Positions 42,301 through 52,800 of a DNA stretch of 64,000 bases are shown in pieces (positions within the stretch are counted from its first letter, which is position 1; the number at the start of each line of letters is the position of its first letter). A model generated the notes under the pieces. That model did no database searches. It was not told the DNA's origin and saw only the letters and a list, made by a program, of their open reading frames with translations. The DNA is from Enoplolaimus lenunculus (lineage: Eukaryota; Nematoda; Enoplea; Enoplida; Thoracostomopsidae), in assembly GCA_030248215.1 (NCBI GenBank), contig JASANG010003862.1, forward strand, positions 186,001-250,000. Direction: 5' to 3'. The translations under genes were made by a program, and so were the position numbers.

Positions 42301-45300
42301 ATGGCACCGTTCGCTCGAATCTGTGGCGGCGACATAAACCGACCTCCAACTAATAAATTGCTATTTGCACCTATAGCGGCACCACCAGGCCCTGCCGAAC
42401 TAACAGCGTACACGTCGTTCAGTGCAACATGGCCAAGATTCGGGAAACATCGTGCTTTCATACTCGCGATACGTTCTTTCAAATCAGCATGACTGGCGAC
42501 GCCTCCTGCTGCAGCGGACAACTTTGGTAATCTATCAACAATTGAGGATCGATCTCCACCTGTGCTTCCTGGAATCGACGGCGCCTCGCCAAAAGCACAA
42601 TCGATGATTAAATCTGTTGACGGTCGACCATGAACGTGTTCAATGTGGCGACGCGCTTTCGATTGTTCGCACGATGCGTATCGACATTCTGGACATCGAT
42701 ACGGACGGTAGTTGAGATGATTTTTGACGTGAATGCCAACTGATTTTGGATTGTCGGCGACTGGTTGTTGACACACTTGACACATGAGTTTTCGAAGCAT
42801 CGACGCCGTGTACGATACCGAACTTGTCGCTGTCGCCGGGGATTGGTTTTGTTGTTGTTGATGTTGTTGTTGTTGCTGTTGTTGTTGTTGCTGCTGCTGT
42901 TGTTGTTGTTGTTGTTGATGATGTTGTTGTTGGTGGTGTTGTTGTTGTTGTTGTTGTTGTTGCTGTTGTTGTTGTTGGTGGTGGTGTTGCTGGAACTGTA
43001 ATTGTTTCTCATTCTTATCCGACAAATGCTTACACGCCAAAACACCCGACTCCTTCTCAGTTGTCGATAAATACTCGTTCGAATGACTACTATTCGATAT
43101 AGATGCCAGACTGGCTTGCTTCAGCTCAGTGTATGGTCCAGTGGCGACGGCACTGAACCTAAATTGATTTGCGAAATTTCCCATTAGCAACGCTGCTGGG
43201 ACACCGTCCATCAAACTTCTTTCGCCAGCCATCGCTTGCAAGCTTTCCTCTATCTCACCTTCGGTCCACACGAATTCGCCATACTCGTCGTAGTCATTAT
43301 AGGCGACATCTGGGTCAAGATTGAGTCTAACATCGTCGTTGCCGTTGTCGGCATTTGATTCACTCAGTTCCATTTGATTTTCGTCACAGCAAGTTGCATC
43401 TACTCCCGCTGTAATAGACGCAGGCGGCACGGTGGTCAAGTCAATACCAGTACTTTCCTGTTGGACCGCGACCCCGCTTTGTTTTTCCGGCTCCACCATC
43501 TCCACGACGTCTTTGTTGTTTGCCGCGTCTGATTCATTTTCCACCTTCATGATAACCGCGTCTTTGATGCATGCCGCTTCCGAACCAGTTTCTATTGCAG
43601 CAGCATCCGCTGACGTCTCGCGTCGTCCGAGAACTTCCTTAATCACCACGTCAGCGAATTCAGCACGAGTATTGTTCGTCGCGTCGTCGGCAGACGGCAC
43701 TGTCGACGTCGCTGTCGTCGCAACAGACGTCGCCATCGTCACTGCCGTTTGTTGTTGCTCATCGAGCGTCGGCCGCGGCCCAAAACACTGAAGACGCAAT
43801 GCTTCACGTGCGTCTTCTAGTTGCTGTTTGTCGCCGCTGCCGTCGTTCGGGCAACACAACACGCGCGTGATCTTTTGATCGCTGTGTGTCGATGAAAGGT
43901 GTTGGCGAACACGTGAGGCTTGATTATTGGTGTAGTCGCAAGCAGGACAAACGTAAACACGATTTTTAGTCTCGATGTGTTTCGTCAAGTGGGCGTCGAT
44001 TGAGTCTTGGTCTGCCGAGACTTTGACCGGTTGCGATGCGGCTGCTGTTATGCTGCCGTTTTTACTTATATTATTGTCATTATCACTGTTATTATTACTA
44101 TTATTTTCATTGTTATTGCTGTTGTTATTGTTATTGTTATTGTTGTTGTTGTTGTTGTTGTTGTTGTCGTTGTTATTGTTGTTCTTGTTGTTGCTGCTGC
44201 TGCTATTTTCGTCCTCGTTGTTGTCGCTACTGTTGTCTTTATCAACGCAGCTACCCCCGGAGGTGTCGGTTGTTGCAGCCTTCGATTTATCGACAACCGA
44301 AACCGGATCACACAGGCGACAAGTTAACTCGCCGCTTTTCGCCGGAAGTTCTTCAATGTTTCTATCCCTGCTAGATGAATCATCTTTCCCTGACCACAAC
44401 GCCGATAACTTCAATGGAAAACACGCTTGTTTAAATGCAGTGATTTGGTCTCTGATACCTGTAAGCAAATAGAGTGATATAGGTTTAAAGAGTTGGAATA
44501 TGCCTATGAAATTGCATCGGTATTCATGGATAGTTTTCATGATTATCGACATCAGCACTGCAAAAAATGCGGATTCTCTGCCGATACATTTATTAGTTTA
44601 TCCCACCGGAATTTTGTGATTTTTACAAATTTTACAACCAATGGTACATTTTCCTGCAATATGGTTATGGAAATAATCTTTCAAACTAGAGCCCGAACAA
44701 GAGATTCTTTTATTCATCCGATTTTAGCTCACCTCAAAAAGTTGGTTTTGTGAAAGGTTTTATTTTAGCATAACGACTAGGATTTGTCCTAAGATACAAA
44801 ATAATAATAAAGTGCTTTTGGCTAATGGATTAACACCGGCAGTTTGAGGGATACAACCGACGCATATCTTGTGCCGCAATTTAAAACGTGTGGTTCCGGT
44901 GGGGGGATCATTTATGATTATCCCCGGAATTTTAGCTGTTTTGTAAAGTGCAGAATTTCTGCTTTTTTATAAGGCAACTTTCCGGGGTATCAAAATTTGA
45001 TCTACCCGAAAAGTCACAATTTTTTTAAAACATATCGCTGTTTGCAACAAGCAACAGAAACAACACCTTAGACTGGCTGTTAACGTGCGAAAGCTGCGAA
45101 AATGTTTAATTTGGGACTAAAAATACGGCCCATGTTGCTTTAAGGGACGTCCAAATTTCTGGTGGGTCTATAAAAGAGTACTTTTAGATTCTAGATTGCA
45201 TTTTTTTACTTAGGCTTAAGCTTAGGAACACATTCTGGCAACGCTTAGGCTTAGGCTTAGGAATACGCTTAGTCTACTGTTCGCCCCTTAAAGTAACATT

Positions 45301-48300
45301 GGCCAAAGATACGTACCATGAAATTAAATTTCGCAGAAGGGGGTGATCAAAAATGTTTCCGGGGACATCATACGTATCCACATCTATATTCCCGGCTACA
45401 GTGAGCTAGGTTAATCCGCTTAATCAAATCATAAAATCACTGTTTAATATTGGCTTTGTAGCCATCAACAGCTCAAACCAGGCTTTCGAGCTACAATAGC
45501 TGATTGAGGGATCTTGCACACAGGCTTGTTTTTGATCAAATTAAAATTGGCACCATTTATTGCTCCTTACATGAAATAGAGCACTCAAATTCGTTTCATT
45601 TTAAGGTATTGCACGTCGTTAAACGAGTGTGTGGTTAAGTAGTTACTTAAACCATGTACGTATATACTACGCAGGATGCAACCGGAATTACAATTTACCG
45701 GAACCGGAATTTAAAAAATTACCGGAACTGGAAAGTGAAATATGCTTGCCACCGAAAAATTCATTTTAATTTTGTTTTTCTGCTGTATTATTGCTAAAAT
45801 AGCCTTAGTTGAAGATAGGTATTGACTTAATCTGGTGTTTATATATATTTTTTAGATTTTCCACGTCCATTGAACGAAATCTATATATCTTCGATGGTTT
45901 ATTTTCGGCGATTGTCAAGGTTTATATAAAATACTTATTAAATCTATTTCATTTTTTTCGTCACTAATTGAACAAGTGGCTTTAAAAACGCTTCTTAAAG
46001 ATGAGAAAATTTAATATGTACTACGTACTACCGGAAATTTTACGGCAAAAAAGACAGTGTGTACAGCAAATCCTGGGCAAAAAATTCCGTGTATAGTCAT
46101 TTCTTGGGATTGTCACATTTTTCAAACGAGAACCGACTATGATTCAATTGTTGTTATGCGAGTCAATAAGGGTTGTGTAAATAAAAACTGGCCAGGTTTG
46201 GGTCCCGGCACATAACGTGTGGGCCCCGGTGCAGTACCCAGAAAACTCCCTTTCCTACTCTACTCACCTGCAATAGGCTCATGATTGACACGTACCGGCA
46301 ACGCGCTGTGAACTTGACCCAAATGCCGGGTGACTTTTCCACGAATATACGACTGATACGAACAATAATGGCAATGATAGGGTTTATAGTCGAGATGCTT
46401 GCAAGCGTGATTTTCAAACGAAGACGGATTAGACGCAATATACGTACCGCATAAAGCGCATGTTCGCTTTCCAACTGCTGACAACAAATTTTCAGTGCTG
46501 TACGCCAGTGAATCGGTGGCGGCGACAACACTCGACGCGACTCCTGTCGAGTATTCGCTTCCTCCGCCGCCGCCGATTGAGTCCAGATTGTTGCCGCCGG
46601 CAGCACCAGCAGCAGTCGATGGCTTAAGCGAATTGAACACAAGCGATGGTAACGATTGAATATTATGTTGCGCTGCTGCAGTTGCCGCTAATGCCGCTTC
46701 GTGCTCGTGTTTCAACGTTTCTAAACTGACCGCCGTCAACGCCTGTGTCGCTTGTTTATTGGATTTCGTTTGATCTTTGCCGCTACCAGCGGCACTTGCG
46801 GCGCCTACCTTGCCACCATTTTTTGATGTCGCCACTATGCCATCAACACCGATACTATCGGTCGGCGATAATCCAGCAGCAGTCATAAACGCTCGAAGCA
46901 TCTCTTCTGGAACATCGCTTGGAGTCACTGAGCGTCTCCCTACGTTGCCATACATCGGCGACGTCATTTCATTTGAATCTTGATTGTGATTTGCTGATGT
47001 AGTTTTAACGACGCTGTCGCTGTTCTTTTCCAATTGGCCAACATTCGCAATGGCCGATCCTTGACGAGACTCAACAGCTGCAGCCTTCATTAGCTTGACG
47101 AGGTCGTCCTCTCGATCGATTAAATCATCGACGACCAGCTGAGACGGTAATAAAACATCAAAACACCGCCAAACAATGTTTCGGATCAACGAAACTTTCG
47201 CGAACTCCGGCGATGACCGTAAGCCGCACTCGCCCACTCCTTCGCCAGTGCCAGCCTTCACAATCGCCATTGGAGTCGAATGTGGATGACAAGTTCTATG
47301 ATGCTGAATCATTTTCGCCGGAGAGTAATGTCCAAATCGCCGTAGCGATCTCCGTCTGTCGTCGTCGCTTTCAAACCTGTCGCCTCCGTTGCCGTTATGA
47401 GCTCGAAATTTGTCACTATCGCCTTGCGATTCTATACAAGTTTCGCATTCGAAATATCGTAGTCTGGCGTGAGCTTTCGCGTGTCTAATCAAAGCCAACG
47501 AACACTCCGGATCATCCCGAGCATCTGAAATCGCGTCGCCACACAAATTACAACAGTATCGTCTATCGATTTCCGCTGTCGCCTTGGATGAAGCGGCTAC
47601 TTCACGTTCAAGAGTTGGCATGCTCAGAGCTGGAAAACACGTCGCCAGGACGTTTAGACGATCAAAATGTGGCGAAACTTGCGTCGGGATAGAAGCTGGC
47701 GGCTCTCCAACGCTAAACAATACATCGCCGCCGTCGTTATCGGCCAGCAACTTATCACAACCTTGGCCGTAATCTGGATCGTACGCGATCACCACCGGGG
47801 CGCCAGGATGTTGGCTACGAATATGACGTACCAGTCGCGCCTCGGTGTTCCATATTCGAACAGAATCGCGAGCAGCGGCGGGAGCAGTTGATCCTCGGTG
47901 TCGCCTTGAACGTTGCTGTTGTGTCGAGTCTGGTGATGCCGCAAAATGCCGCTTTTCACAGTAGACACATCTCAAATGCCGCAACAGCGACGGAATCGCG
48001 TCGTCAACGCCGCCACCGCCAAGTCGCTGTTGTTGCCACGGCTGGTCGATCGGGTAACGACTGCAACGACGATTATGGAATACAATACTAGACAATTGAT
48101 GCGCTTCAACGTGCCGCCAAATCGACAACGACGTCAAGGGAACGGTGGCTTCTTTGTGTCGCCTTTTAATATCGCCAACAGACAACAATGGCGATTGAAC
48201 TGCATTGAATCGAGCGCACAACTCGCACCGAATCGTTGGTGTTGCCGGCGGCAGTGACACGTCATCGCATAGCGGGACTGTTCGTCGAGACGCATTACGC

Positions 48301-51300
48301 TGCCGCCATTGCGATGACGACGGCAGCGGCGGCGACGCAAACGCCGACTGCGCTAACGCGACAACTCGTCGCGGTAGCGATTCAGCGACGAGTTGCAACG
48401 CAACGTCGTCGACGACACCACTACCAACACCGCCGTCGAAATACGGTGCATCGCCGTTGATGACGTCAATGCATCGCCCGACTTCGCGTCCACCGCTGCC
48501 GCTGTCGTGTTCAAGTGCAACGTGCGTCAATAAATGACTGTAACGCGAGTAGCGACGCGACATCATTGCGGCGGCGTCGTAAGTGAACTCATCGTCAGCG
48601 TTGGTGACGTTGTCGGCGGTGGCGGCGGCCAGACGTTGAGCAACTGGAGCCATCGTCGGCGGCGACGACAATCGTTCCAGCGAACATTTGCCACTGCGAC
48701 ACAATTCCAAATCTGTGGTGACGCTAGTTGCCGAATTGTTATTGCTATCGACAACGTTAAGGGCGGTAGCGGTTGCGGCATAAGTCTGCGTGTCATTTGC
48801 CACGATGCCATTCTGCGATACTGCTTGAGTCGCGGTCGCCGCTGTCGCCGCATTTGTCGTCGCACGGGATGCATTGTCAGCACACGTCGGGCACGCGTAC
48901 CCGGCGAACGACAAATGCGTCGATACGATATGATCGATAACACACGTGGCCGTGTTGCGAACCTCGGCGTCGCATAACGCGCAACTGAGATGTGCAGTTG
49001 CCACTGCAGGGTCATAGCGTTGTCGCCCCTGCCATTTCGACACTTTGTCATCGTGTGCGTCAAATTCTAAATAAAACAGAATAGACGCGCTTAGGTTTCG
49101 CGTTAGTTAGACTAACATATATACAATGTTCAGCTTGGATACAAATGTTTCTAATCTGTTCTATCTGTTAAGTTTCAAATATTTTTGATGTCCAACCAAT
49201 TCACGTCATGGCAACAAACGTTCGAAAACCATTTCATATTCCTTCTGGCTAAATTTGACGTTTTTAAACCAAATTAATAATTAAGACCGCTTGCTTCTTT
49301 GGTATGTCAATAGATTACTGTTTCAGTTTTTCGATTCGTCAGAATTTTTGAACACATAAAGGTAAGTGGAATCTGCAACATCGCAACTTGTCCTTATTCA
49401 AAAATGGGCACGTCATCTAACCCTGATTAGATGGTCGTCTCGTTTATCCGTTTGTTTGTATATATCCTTGTAATTTGTATTAAAGTTTACCTTACATATT
49501 TAAATTAAAACAAAAAACGTTTTTGTTTAGAAAACGGAAACTTCTTTTCTGCTAGGAAGACAAAAGTGTCTAAGCTATGTTTATTTCTTTGTTCTTTCCG
49601 TGTATCTATTAAAGATATATAAGTATACCAAGATCGCCCATCCCTGATACTCCAACTACATATATTAGCACGACGCCAGACTCGCATCAGGAACTACATA
49701 CCACAGGAAGCAGGAAGATGAATTGATTTTTTTCGCCGGAACAGCAACAGGGATTGTATAGATATTACGTCACCGAATTACATTCGTTTCACTGTGACGT
49801 CAAAATGAAACTTATATAATCGCCAGTTTTGCGTTTTCTTTTGCTAGTTTTCCAAGTGTTACAAAAACATTCGTCAGATGCTTGGAAATGTGAGAAGCTA
49901 CGAATTTAAATTCTGTAGGAATCCCGTAACTTACCCAGTTCACTTTGATTTTTATCAATCAACGAATCAGTGTCGTCGTTAGGCGCTAACAATCGATTGA
50001 GTTGCCGTTCAAGCCACATCGACACACTCAATTCGTCTGGAATTGCCGTCGCCAGCGTCGCCACATGCGCTGCCGTTGTACCGTTCGCAAGTTGCTCTAG
50101 TGTTCGACGTGTGGTCGATGTTGCGGATCTTGGGTCGTCAAACAATTGTGATGTCGCAGTCGCTGGCCGGCACGCAGCTATCATTTCATCAAGAGCAGCT
50201 TCCATATCGGGTGTCGCTTGCTGACGAACTGCGATGACGTCATCGGCAGCTTCAGCGCCGGGATGAACACGAGCTACATGTCGTCGAACGTCTTGTTCAT
50301 CAAACCCAGCGTAGCAGCCACGATGACATTGTTCGGTGTAGTCATCACAACCGCCGTCAGAATCCTGTCCAATCTGACCAGCCGCTGTTGCAGACACTCC
50401 TTTCGACACAGCGCAAATCGTACAAACATACGGTTTGTACTGTAAATGTCGACGCATATGCGAAGCGACATTCGACCGCTGCCGCAACAACGCACCGCAT
50501 GTTCCGCATAGCAGCGGCGTGTCTGTTGCGGCGGCGAGCGCTGCTGGTGTACGCGACTGGTACTGTGATTTGAATGATGGAATCGAACCTATTACTCGCG
50601 GTCCGCTTTGCTGAAGCTGGTGCAATGCGTTGTTGCGATAAGTTCCGGATGTCAGCGTCTGTCTAGATGCAGCAGCGACGTCACCGCTAGTTGACTCGAT
50701 TCTGTGCAAACTGGTGTCCACGGTTTTCGACGTTTTCAACAATGAGTTGTTGGCTTGCTTCTGTTGCATCGTCGCTACTTCTTTGGTGTTGAGATGGTTG
50801 CGGTTGATAGCCACTGTTGACATTGACTGCACAATGGGGCCTGACCCAAAACGCTGAGTATTGATCGACCGCAAAACCGAACTGTCCGAGTTGATTAGTT
50901 TTTCGTTGTCGAGCAGCAAACTGTCCACAACAGCGTTATCATTTTGAATTTCAATTCCATTTTCAACATGCACTGCTGTCGCTGGGCTAGCATCATCATC
51001 GGCCGTCGACATTTGTTGACTACCATCAACATCCATGTTGTCTTCAATCAAAACATTGTTGTCACAGTCAATTTTTGTCGCATCGTCACATTCCATGTCA
51101 CCAATATTGTTCTGACTGTTCAGTATTACGCCATTACCAATATCACTTAATTCAGTTTGGCAATTGTCGGCTGTGTCGCTCAAGTCTTCGGTTTGTTTTC
51201 CAAAATCATTGTCATCGTTTTCGTCGCCTTCGTCACCATCATGATCTGCTTGCAATACAGTGTCCGGCACACTGCCAAGAATTAAATCTTCATCCATTTC

Positions 51301-52293
51301 ATCATCTCCAATATCGTCATTGTCGTCGTTGATGTCGTCGTCGCCGGCATCACCGCAATCGCTGTTGTCATCGTATTCGTGATTAGTCACAGTATTTCGC
51401 TGCCGAATGTCATGCTCGTTGACTATGCCTTGATCATCAACACTATTATCATCATCATCAATGACGTCAGCAGTGATTACGTCGTCATCATCGTCATCGC
51501 CAATGTCTTCGCCGCAGTTCATCTCATCATTCGCGCTACTTGTCATCGTTGCGTCATTATTATGATCAACAACATCATCGACGCCAATGTCATCAACGCC
51601 AACGCTATCGTCAGTGACGTCATCCACACAAACACCATCGACGCCAACGGCACTGGCAGTGACGTCGCCGAAATCGATCGCATCATCGTCGAACTCGCCA
51701 TTACAATTTTCACCATCGTCATCATAGTTGTCGCCATCATTACCGTCGTAGTCATCATCATCCTCGTCATCATCATCATCGACTGTCGCTTCTTCAACAA
51801 CAATTAATTCTTCATCCAAATTTGGTTCGATTGCGTTCGATATATCATCGTTGTCGCTGCTGCGATAATCACCATCGATGTTGCTGCTATTATTGTCATT
51901 ATTGCTGTTGTCACTGTTGTTGTTATTTTTGCTGTCATCGTCATTGTTGAAACCACATTCGAAATTATTATTACTACCATTATCATTATTATTGTACTCA
52001 TCTTCCGCGATCTCTATGTTGCCAACGTCCATACTCTTATCAGCATCGCCGGCGTAATTATTATTTATTTCAACTGCAACTTTGTCACTGTTGTGATTTA
52101 TGTTGCTGCTGTTGTTATTATTATTGTTGTTATGGCCGTGCAACTTCACATTCGTTCGCGACGATCTTAGAGATCTGGTCAAGGCAACATGTTGCGACTT
52201 CGAAACCTCAGCAACTGATGTTGTTGATGTTGTTGTAGTCGCCATCGACGCCGAAGGACTGGACGGCTGATGAGGTCCGGAGACAGTTGGCAT
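36357..52293 (-). CDS. Giant multi-module C2H2 zinc-finger protein (five exons, 4179 aa)
   Basis: Exons 52293-49935, 49066-46268, 44458-39233, 39148-38626 and 37989-36357 join in frame (phases 1, 1, 1, 2), giving 12,540 coding bases. An in-frame TAA directly precedes the ATG. Residues 1-600 are mostly disordered: N-rich, then strongly acidic (D/N/E), then mixed. The rest is twelve modules, each a finger C-x2-C-x12/13-H-x3-H, a short linker often like LNYKPY, a finger C-x2-C-x12-H-x4-H and, after 20-100 residues, a helix ending in CFP. A single finger follows near the C-terminus, making 25 fingers. Between modules lie Q-, N-, S- and A-rich runs. Finger linkers and aromatic positions suggest real zinc binding; a nuclear DNA- or RNA-binding role is inference. 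I know no named family with this plan. All four junctions preserve frame and modules, so I treat the large frames as one gene, not several. Confidence 0.88.
37990..38625 (-). other. Zinc-finger gene intron 4, containing a family B MITE
   Basis: Donor TCGAG|GTAAGT, acceptor AATTTACAG, phase 2. The next exon opens directly with the first finger of module 11. The interior 38078-38451 is a MITE copy. Confidence 0.85.
38078..38451. mobile_element. hAT-like MITE lacking its outer left end (family B)
   Basis: It begins within TCCGATTCCGATTGTACAAT, carries AATCGGAATCGGAATTTTG and the TAGTTTAGCTTTACAG block, and ends CCACTTTGCACCCTG. The order of blocks matches 17482-17926. Confidence 0.7.
39149..39232 (-). 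other. Zinc-finger gene intron 3 (84 bp), phase 1
   Basis: Donor CCTC|GTGAGT, acceptor ATTTGCTTACAG followed by GTA. It falls between the finger pair and the CFP motif of module 10, the same place as intron 2 in module 5. Confidence 0.85.
42845..43005 (-). repeat. CAA/CAG repeat coding for polyglutamine with histidines
   Basis: On the plus strand this is a TTG/CTG run; read on the minus strand it encodes about 45 Gln with interspersed His in exon 3, just before module 7. Plus-strand Leu/Val frames here are artefacts of the repeat. Confidence 0.9.
44085..44215 (-). repeat. AAC/AAT repeat coding for polyasparagine inside module 6
   Basis: The minus strand encodes a run of about 40 residues that is nearly all Asn with some Ser and Asp. 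It lies between the first cysteine pair and the first histidine pair of module 6, so the finger loop is expanded from about 13 to roughly 100 residues. Confidence 0.85.
45245..45261 (+). repeat. Short interstitial (TTAGGC) run
   Basis: TTAGGCTTAGGCTTAGG, nearly three units of the nematode telomere repeat, with TTAGGCTTAAGCTTAGG just before it at 45210-45226. Similar short runs: 22244-22258 and 60687-60698. Confidence 0.6.
45672..46030. mobile_element. Degraded family A MITE in intron 2
   Basis: The left end is CAGGATGCAACCGGAATTAC, followed by ACCGGAACCGGAA. The interior resembles the 23388 copy inverted. The right end fades near CTACCGGAAATTTTACGG and lacks CACCCTG. Confidence 0.5.
49067..49934 (-). 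other. Zinc-finger gene intron 1 (868 bp), phase 1
   Basis: Donor CTGG|GTAAGT and acceptor TTTTATTTAG. The join gives ..SELEFDAHDDK.. No repeat element is recognised inside. Confidence 0.85.
51290..52135 (-). repeat. Low-complexity coding tract: acidic D/N/E-rich N-terminal region
   Basis: The minus strand is dominated by GAT, GAC, AAT and AAC codons. Clusters include a DDDDEDDDDYDGNDGD-like acidic patch and several VDGV/VDDI repeats near 51560-51680. It encodes an unstructured, highly negative N-terminal domain of the giant protein. Confidence 0.85.
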
Positions 52294-52734
52294 TTAATTT
52301 TCCACAATGTTTATTAGAATCGACTAATTATTGCTCATATTTAAACGTTGCAAAGAACATTGGTACCTAACGTTGGTGTTATCTATTATTTTTGCATTTG
52401 CTTGGAATAAGGTTTTGACAGAAATACGTTATATACAAACAAGCTTATATACGTTCGGTTAAGGCACGATAAAATCTAAAATACAACAAACGAATTAAAT
52501 TCCACAACTCAAAGCAACAAAAAAGACATCACGTTCGAACGGCAGATATTACGTATTCAGTTTAACCTCGCAACTAATGTTAAATTAGAGCTGGTATAAA
52601 TAAACCCCCGATATAGGCTTAACCGGAAAACAATCTATCGCTTGGCTGGAGATTTTACTTGGCAGTGCTTGAATAAATAAGACTCCAGACAGCCACAGAT
52701 AATGTGCCCTTCACGAAAATTTGACTGCGTATGC

Positions 52735-52800
52735 GGTGATACTCGAACCCACGACGTACGTATCACCGGCCCACCACTGAGCTACGCAGCGATGCAAACT
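52735..52800 (-). mobile_element. tRNA-like sequence (Arg-ACG-like), probably a SINE head or pseudo-tRNA
   Basis: On the minus strand: GCTGCGTAGCTCAGTGGTGG (A box), an anticodon-arm-like CGGTGATACGTACGTCG with ACG in the loop position, and GGGTTCGAGTATCACC (B box). The anticodon stem pairs with wobbles, but the variable loop is missing and the acceptor stem does not close. So not a working tRNA. Confidence 0.5.

Larger units (their letters stand above)
44459..46267 (-). other. Zinc-finger gene intron 2 (1.8 kb), phase 1
   Basis: Donor GCAG|GTGAGT, acceptor ATTTGCTTACAG followed by GTA, joining ..HEPIA-G-IRDQITAF... It holds a TTAGGC run (45245-45261), a family A copy (about 45672-46030) and a 50-bp block at 46155-46215 similar to 1800-1855. 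Confidence 0.85.
36400..50515 (-). other. Positions of the 12.5 finger-pair/CFP modules in the giant protein
   Basis: Approximate genomic spans, N- to C-terminal. M1 50515-50160 (ends AACRPA). M2 48990-48315 (motif decayed to QSAFAS). M3 48235-47617 (ATCFPA). M4 47565-47140 (WRCFDV). M5 46470-46285 plus 44435-44405 beyond intron 2 (QACFPL). M6 44330-43770 (LQCFGP). M7 42790-42430 (ARCFPN). M8 41937-41590 (QRCFPE). M9 41172-40905 (NLIFPA). M10 39593-39400 plus 39133-39107 beyond intron 3 (KRCFPA). M11 37990-37741 (RQCFPD). M12 37487-37203 (ATCFPA). Half module M13 36510-36400, one finger only. M5, M7-M9, M11 and M12 are the most regular; M1-M4 and M6 have long loops inside or between fingers. 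Confidence 0.8.

Noticed and set aside
42765-44472. Long plus-strand frames rich in Leu, Val, Cys or Tyr
   Set aside because: They are the antisense readings of the polyglutamine and polyasparagine repeats.
36357-52293. Five independent zinc-finger genes
   Set aside because: The large frames lack their own starts at the joints, have consensus donors and acceptors in matching phases, and two introns cut modules in half. One gene explains all of this.
52735-52800. A functional tRNA-Arg gene
   Set aside because: There is no variable loop and no closing acceptor stem.
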